From Desulfobacteraceae bacterium (lineage in GTDB: Bacteria > Desulfobacterota > Desulfobacteria > Desulfobacterales > Desulfobacteraceae), in assembly GCA_011390435.1 (NCBI GenBank), contig JAABSK010000196.1:1-5343 (forward strand): a stretch of DNA of 5,343 nucleotides, written 5' to 3'. Each line of letters starts with the position of its first letter. The first letter of the stretch is position 1. This document shows positions 1 through 5,343 of this stretch, piece by piece. Made by a program: the position numbers and the translations under genes. The notes below the pieces were generated by a model. The model was given only the letters and a program-made list of their open reading frames with translations, made no database searches and was not told where the DNA came from.

Positions 1-195
1 CTCAGCCAGAATAATGATAAAAATCAGGCCGGGAGTTCCATAGAAGAAATTGAATGCTGCTTCGTTGTGAGATACATAATATGACGTCACACCGGTTAAA
101 GCCAGCGCGATTGCCATCCAGTTGTAAACACTGCGGATAAATGTGTTGGTTTTGGCAACACTGGCCGTTTGTGTAAATGATGGGTGGGTGTTCAT
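1..195 (-). CDS. Bax inhibitor-1/YccA (TMBIM) family membrane protein, N-terminal part, cut by window edge
   Basis: The minus-strand reading frame opens with ATG at 195-193 and stays open to base 1, giving 65 residues without a stop. The protein starts MNTHPSFTQTASVAK, followed by FIRSVYNWMAIALALTG at about 19-35. A hydrophobic segment spans about 26-41, and a second begins at about 55 (PGLIFIIILAE) and runs off the window. A short polar N-terminus, then a VYxWMxxxLxxTG-type first helix, is the pattern of bacterial BI-1/YccA/YbhL inner-membrane proteins. Family members usually have about 220-240 residues and seven helices, so roughly a quarter is visible. The start is well supported: GGAGGA lies 5 nt upstream. 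The gene is divergent from xseA. Its role is unknown; in E. coli YccA interacts with the FtsH protease, but that cannot be transferred to this protein. The family call rests on about 65 residues and is fairly but not fully certain. Confidence 0.8.
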   Translation of the reverse strand, partial: MNTHPSFTQTASVAKTNTFIRSVYNWMAIALALTGVTSYYVSHNEAAFNFFYGTPGLIFIIILAE

Positions 196-200
196 TGCAG

Positions 201-206
201 TCCTCC
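201..206 (-). promoter_or_regulatory. Ribosome binding site of the BI-1 family gene
   Basis: On the minus strand the sequence is GGAGGA, 5 nt before the ATG at 195-193. It is the strongest Shine-Dalgarno match in the window and fixes the start of the leftward gene. Confidence 0.85.
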
Positions 207-244
207 AAAAATATTTTCGTTAACGATCCATTCAGTTTGAAGTT

Positions 245-272
245 AATATAACACAAAAGGGGGGAAATTCAA
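245..272 (-). promoter_or_regulatory. Candidate sigma-70-type promoter for the BI-1 family gene
   Basis: On the minus strand TTGAAT (272-267, 4 of 6 matches to TTGACA) is followed after 16 nt by TATATT (250-245, 5 of 6 matches to TATAAT). Transcription would start near 238, leaving a leader of about 43 nt before the ATG. The spacer contains a run of six C. The leader includes two short palindromes, CGTTAACG (218-225) and AAAATATTTT (208-217), which could be operators or chance in AT-rich DNA. This is consensus matching by eye only. Confidence 0.45.
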
Positions 273-422
273 GATGATCATTTGGTTAATTCCGCTTTGG
301 GCCAGTCATTTCGTGTATTCTTATAAAAGTTTACATAATATATATTATCAGACGTTAATGAAATATGGCCACACGGCAGGTCTGCAGCAACCCTGTGTTC
401 TGGCGGGTAAAAAAATAATTTA

Positions 423-451
423 TTGTTAAAATGTCCATGGTGTTTTATATA
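423..451 (+). promoter_or_regulatory. Candidate promoter for the xseA-xseB-ispA-dxs-tlyA operon
   Basis: TTGTTA (423-428, 4 of 6 matches to TTGACA) is separated by exactly 17 nt from TATATA (446-451, 4 of 6 matches to TATAAT). Transcription would begin near 458, only about 11 nt before the first ATG of xseA at 469. If this promoter is real, a start at 490 or 514 becomes more attractive. Both hexamers are imperfect in AT-rich DNA, so the call is tentative. Confidence 0.3.
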
Positions 452-468
452 GTTACCCTTTGTGAACA

Positions 469-1845
469 ATGCGTGATAAGTTGCATGAAATGAATTTGAA
501 AACAAGCGGACATATGTATACGGTTTCTTCTTTGACCGGAGAAATCAAAACCCTTCTTGAAGAACAATTTCCTTTTGTCTGGGTCACCGGAGAAATTTCC
601 AACCATGCACTTCCGGCATCAGGTCATTGTTACTTCACGTTAAAAGATACCAGTGCCGTTATCAGTGCGGTGATGTTCAAGCATCAACGCAGGAATCTGA
701 AATTTGACCTTCACAACGGCATGAAGGTTTTCGGATTGGCCAGAATTTCCCTGTATGAACCCAGGGGTACATATCAACTGATATTTGAACACCTGGAACC
801 AGATGGCACAGGATCATTACAGCTGGCTTTTGAACAGCTCAAGGCAAAACTGTCTGCCAACGGAATTTTCGATACCTGTCACAAACAGCCGATTCCGGTT
901 TTATCCCGGCGGGTCTGTGTGATCACTTCACCGACCGGTGCTGCTGTCAAAGATATTGTTCATGTTGCCACCCGCAGATTTCCCAATTGCTGGATTCAAA
1001 TTCTGTCGGTCAAGGTACAAGGCAGTGATTCGGAAAAACAAATCTGTCAAGCCCTTGAGTTTGCCAATCAATCCCTTCATCCGGACCTGATCCTTTTGGC
1101 CCGCGGCGGTGGTTCTCTTGAAGATCTTGCGGCATTTAATTCTGAATCTGTTGCTGACGCGCTGTTTCATTCAAAAATTCCCGTCATTACCGGCATCGGC
1201 CATGAAACAGATTTTACCATTGCTGATTTTGTGGCAGATCTCAGGGCGCCGACACCTTCAGCTGCAGCAGAAATGGCCTTTCCAGACAAAGCTGCTTTGC
1301 AGGTAACGATCAATCAGTTTAACCGGCAATTGCACACCCGGATCTCCCGGATGGTTCAGTATGGCAAAGCTGATGTTGTACAAATGCTTCAACGGTTAAA
1401 AACCCCTGTCCGCCTGGTGGATGATTACCGGTTCCGCCTGGAAGATCTCCAGATCCGTATGAAAAATGGTATCTTCCGGTCACTGAAAGATGCCAGAGCT
1501 CAGGTTGACAACCGGGTTGAACAGCTTGATAAATGTCCGCTGCCCAGCCAGGTCCGGCAGTTCCGACAGCAGACCCGGACACTGGAAGAGCGGCTGCACC
1601 ACCATTTTCAACGGCGCATCCACACGTTTCAGGCCATTTTAAATGAATTGAACACAAAACTTGACGCACTGAACCCTCAGGAAGTATTAAAAAGAGGATA
1701 CAGTATTTCACTGACATTACCTGAAAAGCAGGTGATTAAAAACGCAGCAGAGATCAAAGCAGATGATATGATTCAAATTGTCCTGTCCAGCGGACATTTA
1801 ACAGCAAGGGTGGAAAAGACCAATGGCCCCAAAAAAAACATTTGA
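469..1845 (+). CDS. xseA: Exodeoxyribonuclease VII large subunit
   Basis: Catalytic subunit of exonuclease VII, a cytoplasmic metal-independent nuclease that degrades single-stranded DNA from both ends into oligonucleotides and acts in repair and recombination. The 458 residues match the family's usual size (about 400-460). Reading in order: an N-terminal OB-fold ssDNA-binding domain (about 17-115, with VWVTGEISN at 37-45 and GHCYFTLKD at 52-60), then the catalytic domain with VITSPTGAA (151-159), ARGGGSLEDL (211-220) and TGIGHETDFTIADFVAD (241-257). Arg212, His245 and Asp248 lie in the motifs considered important for catalysis. A long helical region (about 275-400) follows, then the conserved C-terminal VLKRGYS (406-412). 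ATGs at 469, 490 and 514 are all in frame and none has a good ribosome binding site; the family core starts at YTVSSLT (17-23), so the true start may be Met8 (490) or Met16 (514). First gene of the operon; its end overlaps xseB by 23 nt. Confidence 0.97.
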   Translation: MRDKLHEMNLKTSGHMYTVSSLTGEIKTLLEEQFPFVWVTGEISNHALPASGHCYFTLKDTSAVISAVMFKHQRRNLKFDLHNGMKVFGLARISLYEPRGTYQLIFEHLEPDGTGSLQLAFEQLKAKLSANGIFDTCHKQPIPVLSRRVCVITSPTGAAVKDIVHVATRRFPNCWIQILSVKVQGSDSEKQICQALEFANQSLHPDLILLARGGGSLEDLAAFNSESVADALFHSKIPVITGIGHETDFTIADFVADLRAPTPSAAAEMAFPDKAALQVTINQFNRQLHTRISRMVQYGKADVVQMLQRLKTPVRLVDDYRFRLEDLQIRMKNGIFRSLKDARAQVDNRVEQLDKCPLPSQVRQFRQQTRTLEERLHHHFQRRIHTFQAILNELNTKLDALNPQEVLKRGYSISLTLPEKQVIKNAAEIKADDMIQIVLSSGHLTARVEKTNGPKKNI

Positions 1846-2050
1846 AACCGCGCTAAAAGAACTTGAAACCATTGTAAGGGAAATGGAATCCGGTGAGCTT
1901 CCCCTGGAAGAAGCCCTGAAAAAATATGAGATGGGCGTCAAGCAGTCAAGATACTGTCTTGACCTGCTGGATACAATCGAAAAAAAAATTACAGTGCTGT
2001 CCTGTGATCCAGATAACAATATCACAGAAAAGCCATTTGACGATGCATAG
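1823..2050 (+). CDS. xseB: Exodeoxyribonuclease VII small subunit
   Basis: Small helical subunit of exonuclease VII; several copies bind the helical C-terminal region of each XseA chain. The 75 residues fit the family's usual 60-85. The signature is plain: FETALKELETIVREMESGELPLEEALKKYE spans about 7-36, with the GELPLEEAL turn at 24-32, followed by the second helix with Cys45 and the EKKI segment (53-56). The gene starts inside xseA, with purine-rich AAGGG (1806-1810) and GGAAAAG (1812-1818) upstream of ATG 1823, so the two subunits are probably translationally coupled. It is 3 nt from ispA. It carries two long A runs, A8 at 1831-1838 and A9 at 1980-1988, which code for lysine pairs but are also potential slippage sites. 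The tail after residue 56 is acidic and unlike the conserved core. Confidence 0.96.
   Translation: MAPKKTFETALKELETIVREMESGELPLEEALKKYEMGVKQSRYCLDLLDTIEKKITVLSCDPDNNITEKPFDDA
1831..1838 (+). other. A8 tract in the xseA/xseB overlap
   Basis: Eight consecutive A lie where both genes are read. In the xseA frame they give Lys455-Lys456-Asn457 just before the stop at 1843-1845; in the xseB frame they give Lys4-Lys5-Thr6. Removing one A from the message would move the xseA frame directly into the xseB frame and skip the xseA stop. The run itself is seen directly; any slippage is hypothetical. Confidence 0.6.
1980..1988 (+). other. A9 tract inside xseB
   Basis: Nine consecutive A encode the end of Glu53, Lys54, Lys55 and the start of Ile56 of XseB. 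Gain of one A leads to a TGA about eight codons later; loss of one A reads out of frame to a TGA overlapping the ispA start (2055-2057). Both outcomes keep the conserved two-helix core and change only the tail. The run is seen directly; slippage is hypothetical. Confidence 0.55.
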
Positions 2051-2053
2051 ACC

Positions 2054-2959
2054 ATGAGTTTTTCATTATCATCTTATCTGGCAGGTCATCGAAAACGGAT
2101 CAACCAGCATCTGACACATATTTTGAGCCTGAATGATCTGTCAACGGAACTGGTTCACGCCATGACACATTCGCTAATGGCCGGTGGAAAGCGACTGCGA
2201 CCGATTCTGACCATTGCTGCAGCCCAGGCATGCAAAATGGACGATACCCCTGCCCTGCCCGCTGCCTGTGCCATTGAAATGATCCATACCTATTCGCTGA
2301 TCCATGATGACCTTCCTGCCATGGATGACGACGATCTGCGCCGCGGACAGCCCACCTGTCACAAAAAATTTTCTGAAGCCACCGCTATTCTGGCAGGAGA
2401 TGCCCTGCTGACCCAGGCATTTGAGCTGTTGGCTGAACCCTGGACGGTATTTGATGTATACCCGGACGTTCAGATCCGTATGGCGCTGATTGCACACATT
2501 GCAAAAGCTGCCGGAACCAGTGGTATGGTCGAAGGGCAGATGATGGATATGCTCTCAGATTCTGCCGGGATGTCAGATCCTTTGACGCATTTAAAAACAA
2601 TTCATCGACTGAAGACAGGTGAAATGATCTGTGTCAGTGTCAAGGCGGGCGCCCTGAGTGTCCAGGCTGATCCGGTTCAGACAGATCATCTGCTGGCCTA
2701 TGCTGATTGTGTCGGACTGGCCTTTCAGGTGGCTGACGATATCCTGAACGTTGAAGGTGATCCAGAACGGCTTGGCAAAGCGGTTGGATCAGATGCCGCA
2801 AACGACAAGACCACCTTTCCGGCCATCATCGGGCTGGAAGCGTCAAAAAGATATGCAAAAGAACTGGTAGATGCCGCAATGGATGCACTGCAGCCGCTGA
2901 AAACAGCAGCTGAACCTCTCAGAGCCATTGCAGACTATATTGTAAACAGGGACCGATAA
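2054..2959 (+). CDS. ispA: Short-chain (2E,6E)-polyprenyl diphosphate synthase, probably farnesyl diphosphate synthase
   Basis: Cytoplasmic trans-prenyltransferase that condenses DMAPP with IPP in head-to-tail steps, giving C15 farnesyl (possibly C20) diphosphate for quinones and undecaprenyl phosphate. The 301 residues match bacterial IspA. Visible motifs: GGKRLRP (44-50, substrate phosphate binding), the first Asp-rich motif DDLPAMD (85-91) with the two-residue insertion typical of bacterial type II FPP synthases, followed by DDDLRRGQP, then KTGE (187-190), FQVADDILN (224-232) and GSDAANDKTTFPA (245-257). Tyr80, five residues before the first Asp motif, is the aromatic position that limits product length to C15. 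The second motif is DDILN instead of DDxxD (Asn232). No good ribosome binding site precedes ATG 2054, and the xseB stop is only 3 nt away, so translation is probably coupled to xseB. The synthase call is firm; the exact product length is inferred. Confidence 0.94.
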   Translation: MSFSLSSYLAGHRKRINQHLTHILSLNDLSTELVHAMTHSLMAGGKRLRPILTIAAAQACKMDDTPALPAACAIEMIHTYSLIHDDLPAMDDDDLRRGQPTCHKKFSEATAILAGDALLTQAFELLAEPWTVFDVYPDVQIRMALIAHIAKAAGTSGMVEGQMMDMLSDSAGMSDPLTHLKTIHRLKTGEMICVSVKAGALSVQADPVQTDHLLAYADCVGLAFQVADDILNVEGDPERLGKAVGSDAANDKTTFPAIIGLEASKRYAKELVDAAMDALQPLKTAAEPLRAIADYIVNRDR

Positions 2960-2964
2960 CACAT

Positions 2965-2969
2965 AAGGG
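2965..2969 (+). promoter_or_regulatory. Ribosome binding site of dxs, supporting the TTG start
   Basis: AAGGG lies 10 nt before the TTG at 2980 and only 3 nt before an out-of-frame ATG at 2973. The spacing to TTG is slightly long but usable; the spacing to ATG is too short. Together with the family-typical N-terminus MSLLEQIN, this decides for TTG. Confidence 0.6.
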
Positions 2970-2979
2970 TAAATGAACC

Positions 2980-4866
2980 TTGAGTCTTCTCGAACAGATT
3001 AACACCACCGGAAACTTAAAGTCATTGTCAAAAAAAGAGCTGGAACTGCTTGCCCGGGAGATCCGCACCCGGATCATCGAAGTGGTGTCCAAAAACGGCG
3101 GACATCTGGCATCATCCCTTGGGGCTGTGGAATTGACACTGGCCATTCACCGGGTATTTGACCTGCCCAAAGATACCCTGATCTGGGATGTGGGGCACCA
3201 GGCGTACGCGCATAAACTCCTCACCGGCAGAAATGACCGGTTTAACTCTTTGCGGAAATACAAAGGGATCTCCGGATTTACCAAAATGAAAGAAAGCCCC
3301 TATGACGGATTTACCGTAGGACATTCGTCAACATCAATTTCAGCAGGCCTGGGCATCTGCTATGCCAAATATCTGAACAAGGATCAATCAGATGTCATCT
3401 CCGTGATCGGTGATGGATCGCTCACCGCCGGGCTGGCCTTTGAAGGCTTGAACCAGACAGGTGATTTGAAAAAAAGGAACCTGATTGTCATTCTCAATGA
3501 CAATGACATGTCGATTTCACCCAATGTGGGATCTTTGTCTTCATTTTTGAGCAGAACTTTTTCCGCCAAATACCTGCAGACCATGCGCAATCAGTTTGGT
3601 GCTTTTTTAAAATCCCTTCCCAGAATCGGCGATGATATTTACAATATCGCCAAACGATCTGAAGAGTCGTTTAAAACGTTTATTACGCCGGGAATGCTGT
3701 TTGAAGCATTCAACTTTGACTATTTTGGTCCCATTGACGGTCACAACCTGGATCATCTCATCGATATTCTGGAAAACATCAAGAATCCGGATGATCCGAT
3801 ATTGCTGCATGTCACCACCAAAAAAGGCAAAGGATATCCCCCTGCTGAAAAAAACCCGGTATATTTTCACGGTGTGGGGTCATTTGCCATTGACACGGGC
3901 AAGAGTACCAGTGTGTCCAATGGTATTCCCACCTATACCCAGGTGTTTGGTTCCCAGATGGTCCGGCTGGCCAAAAAGAACTTAAAGATTGTTGCGGTCA
4001 CCGCTGCCATGCCTGAAGGTACCGGGTTGATTGAATTTTCAAAACAATTTCCAGACCGGTTTTTTGATGTCGGCATTGCAGAACAGCATGCGGTCACCTT
4101 TTCTGCCGGGCTTGCGTCACGGGGTCTGAAACCGGTGGTGGCCATTTATTCAACCTTTATGCAGCGGGGTTTTGACCAGATTCTGCACGATGTCTGCATT
4201 GACGCCCACCCGGTTGTTTTTGCCATCGACCGCGGTGGTATCGTTGGTGAAGACGGACCGACCCACCATGGCCTGTTTGATTATTCTTATCTGCGCTGTA
4301 TGCCCAATATGACGATCATGGCGCCGAAAGATGAGAATGAAATGGCCCGGATGATGGTGACTGCCATCGATCACAAGGGACCGGTTGCGATCCGTTATCC
4401 CAGGGGTACGGCAGAAGGCAGGCCCATTGATGCTGATCCCAAGCCCCTTGAAATCGGCAAAGGAGAACTCCTTGTCCAGGGTGACGATATGTTGATCATT
4501 GCCATTGGACAATCCGTGAGTGAAGCCTTAAAAGCGGATGCCAGACTCCGGGAAAACGGCATCTGTTCCACTGTTATTAATGCCCGTTTTGTCAAACCTC
4601 TGGATCTTTCCCTGATTGTTCAGCATGTTTCAACCATCAAAAAGGTGATCACGGTTGAAGAACATGTTCTGGATGGCGGATTTGGATCAGCTGTTCTTGA
4701 AGGACTTGTTGATGCCGGGATAACCGGTTTTTCGCTGACCCGTATCGGCATCCGTGACACCTTTGTCGAACATGGCCCCCAGAAGATATTGCGCAAAGAT
4801 TACCAGATCGACGACCAGGCCATTGTCGCTGCAGCCCAGAAAATGCACGCTGCCTCACTGCACTGA
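2980..4866 (+). CDS. dxs: 1-deoxy-D-xylulose-5-phosphate synthase
   Basis: Thiamine-diphosphate enzyme that condenses pyruvate and glyceraldehyde 3-phosphate into DXP with loss of CO2; it is the first and usually flux-controlling step of the MEP isoprenoid pathway and also feeds thiamine and pyridoxal synthesis. The 628 residues are full length (family about 620-640). Visible: GGHLASSLG (40-48, His42), DVGHQAY (70-76, His73), the thiamine-diphosphate motif from GDGSLTAG (144-151) to ILNDNDMSIS (171-180), YFGPIDGH (248-255), the second domain with catalytic Glu368 in DVGIAEQHAV (363-372), IDRGGIVGEDGPTHHG (416-431), IRYPRG (471-476), and a C-terminal transketolase domain from about 495. The start is TTG: MSLLEQIN is the usual family N-terminus and no in-frame ATG fits. 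Lies 20 nt after ispA and 4 nt before tlyA, so two isoprenoid genes are adjacent. Confidence 0.97.
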   Translation: MSLLEQINTTGNLKSLSKKELELLAREIRTRIIEVVSKNGGHLASSLGAVELTLAIHRVFDLPKDTLIWDVGHQAYAHKLLTGRNDRFNSLRKYKGISGFTKMKESPYDGFTVGHSSTSISAGLGICYAKYLNKDQSDVISVIGDGSLTAGLAFEGLNQTGDLKKRNLIVILNDNDMSISPNVGSLSSFLSRTFSAKYLQTMRNQFGAFLKSLPRIGDDIYNIAKRSEESFKTFITPGMLFEAFNFDYFGPIDGHNLDHLIDILENIKNPDDPILLHVTTKKGKGYPPAEKNPVYFHGVGSFAIDTGKSTSVSNGIPTYTQVFGSQMVRLAKKNLKIVAVTAAMPEGTGLIEFSKQFPDRFFDVGIAEQHAVTFSAGLASRGLKPVVAIYSTFMQRGFDQILHDVCIDAHPVVFAIDRGGIVGEDGPTHHGLFDYSYLRCMPNMTIMAPKDENEMARMMVTAIDHKGPVAIRYPRGTAEGRPIDADPKPLEIGKGELLVQGDDMLIIAIGQSVSEALKADARLRENGICSTVINARFVKPLDLSLIVQHVSTIKKVITVEEHVLDGGFGSAVLEGLVDAGITGFSLTRIGIRDTFVEHGPQKILRKDYQIDDQAIVAAAQKMHAASLH

Positions 4867-4870
4867 TATC

Positions 4871-5343
4871 ATGAAAAAGAGGGTCCGAATTGATACCGCA
4901 CTTGTTGAAAAAGGACTTATCCGGTCCCGCCAGCGAGCCCAGGCCATCATCATGGCGGGCAATGTACGGGTCAACGGAGCCCTGATTGACAAGCCAGGCA
5001 CGCTGGTGACAGATGATGCCCGGATTCAGGTGCTGCAGGATGACAACCCCTATGTCAGCCGCGGCGGCTTGAAGCTTGAAAAGGCCCTGACCTGCATCCC
5101 GTTGTCGGTAGAAGGCCTTACCTGTCTGGATATCGGTGCATCCACCGGCGGATTTACCGATTGCCTTCTCCAGCATGGCGCGCTAAAGGTTTTTGCTGTG
5201 GATGTGGGATATGGCCAGCTGGACTGGATGTTGCGCCAGGACCACCGGGTGGTGGTGATCGAGCGGACCAATATCCGGCATATGCCCTATGAAGTGATCA
5301 ATATGGCCGTGGATATGGTGGTGGCAGACACCTCTTTTATTTC
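4871..5343 (+). CDS. tlyA: TlyA family rRNA 2'-O-methyltransferase (S4 domain), C-terminus cut by window edge
   Basis: Probable S-adenosylmethionine-dependent ribose methyltransferase that modifies cytidine in 23S rRNA, and in some members also 16S rRNA; the family is often mislabelled hemolysin A. From ATG 4871 the frame stays open to the right edge, giving 157 residues of an expected 240-270. An S4 RNA-binding domain covers about 5-65 (RIDTALVEKGLIRSR, then IIMAGNVRVNG at 26-36), followed by PYVSRGGLKLE (60-70) and SAM motif I LDIGASTGGFTDCLLQ (86-101), then AVDVGYGQLDW (109-119), ERTN (131-134) and VVADTSFI (150-157). The start is supported by the family-typical MKKRVRIDTALVEKGL; no clear ribosome binding site precedes it and the dxs stop is 4 nt away, so coupling to dxs is likely. 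The C-terminal catalytic residues are outside the window, and whether it methylates one or both rRNAs cannot be told. Confidence 0.95.
   Translation, partial: MKKRVRIDTALVEKGLIRSRQRAQAIIMAGNVRVNGALIDKPGTLVTDDARIQVLQDDNPYVSRGGLKLEKALTCIPLSVEGLTCLDIGASTGGFTDCLLQHGALKVFAVDVGYGQLDWMLRQDHRVVVIERTNIRHMPYEVINMAVDMVVADTSFI

Larger units (their letters stand above)
196..468. other. Divergent intergenic region between the BI-1 family gene and xseA
   Basis: This 273-nt AT-rich stretch separates two divergently transcribed genes, so it should hold promoters for both. It contains a candidate leftward promoter (245-272), a candidate rightward promoter (423-451), and a 14-bp perfect AT palindrome at 335-348 (ATAATATATATTAT). 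TTTACA at 330-335 resembles a -35 box, but the best -10 after it (GTTAAT at 354-359, 18-nt spacer) is poor. I see no tRNA, no riboswitch fold I can recognise, and no stem followed by a T run. A 75-codon minus-strand frame at 278-505 shows no protein-like features. Confidence 0.6.

Noticed and set aside
2..256. Minus-strand 84-codon frame at the left edge
   Set aside because: It overlaps the BI-1 family gene in another frame, has no ribosome binding site at its ATG, and its translation lacks the membrane segments and family pattern seen in the frame starting at 195.
386..412. Possible hairpin ACCC...GGGT upstream of xseA as a terminator or attenuator
   Set aside because: Only about 4 bp of stem with a 12-nt loop, and it is followed by A rather than T on the plus strand. 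Too weak to call.
278..505. Minus-strand 75-codon frame across the intergenic region and xseA start
   Set aside because: No Shine-Dalgarno, no recognisable domain, and its start lies inside xseA. It would also run through the candidate promoters.
1319..1717. Minus-strand 132-codon frame inside xseA
   Set aside because: It lies wholly within a well-recognised gene and its glycine- and alanine-rich translation is typical of an antisense frame.
2973..2975. ATG at 2973 as the real dxs start
   Set aside because: It is out of frame with dxs, reaches a stop after nine codons, and lies only 3 nt from the AAGGG ribosome binding site.
4649..5176. Minus-strand 175-codon frame across the dxs/tlyA junction
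   Set aside because: Both plus-strand genes under it are clearly recognised families. The antisense translation shows no motif and would span two real genes.
1..5343. Mobile elements, CRISPR arrays, tRNA or rRNA genes, toxin-antitoxin or defence genes
   Set aside because: Reading the window, I saw no direct-repeat/spacer pattern, transposase-like protein, terminal inverted repeats or cloverleaf-like sequence. The recognised genes fill nearly all of the DNA. The window looks like ordinary core genome.

Overview
The window is a piece of a bacterial chromosome of moderate GC content that carries conserved housekeeping genes. Protein style and gene order (xseA-xseB-ispA-dxs-tlyA) fit a Gram-negative anaerobe of the Desulfobacterota (former Deltaproteobacteria, Desulfobacteraceae-like). 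That placement is an inference from remembered protein families, not a search result.

Layout. Positions 1-195 hold the start of a leftward gene that runs off the left edge; its 65 visible residues look like the N-terminus of a Bax inhibitor-1 (YccA/TMBIM) family membrane protein. It has a clear GGAGGA ribosome binding site and a plausible promoter. Positions 196-468 are an AT-rich divergent intergenic region with candidate promoters for both directions and no convincing RNA gene. From 469 to the right edge, five tightly packed rightward genes look like one operon: xseA (exonuclease VII large subunit), xseB (small subunit, overlapping xseA by 23 nt), ispA (short-chain prenyl diphosphate synthase, 3 nt after xseB), dxs (1-deoxy-D-xylulose-5-phosphate synthase, 20 nt after ispA, TTG start), and tlyA (S4-domain 2'-O-methyltransferase, 4 nt after dxs, cut by the right edge).

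How they work together. XseA and XseB form one single-strand-DNA exonuclease. Dxs makes DXP, the entry point of the MEP isoprenoid pathway. IspA condenses the resulting IPP and DMAPP into farnesyl diphosphate for quinone, undecaprenyl and related lipids. TlyA probably methylates rRNA. The DNA repair, isoprenoid and rRNA modification functions are not linked biochemically; the grouping is a recurrent bacterial gene order.

I found no mobile element, CRISPR array, tRNA, rRNA or undescribed multi-gene system. The points most worth a second look are small-scale: A8 and A9 tracts in xseB (the A8 lies in the xseA/xseB overlap, where losing one A would fuse the two subunits in frame), an out-of-frame ATG mini-ORF over the dxs TTG start, an unsettled xseA start, and DDxxN in place of DDxxD in IspA.
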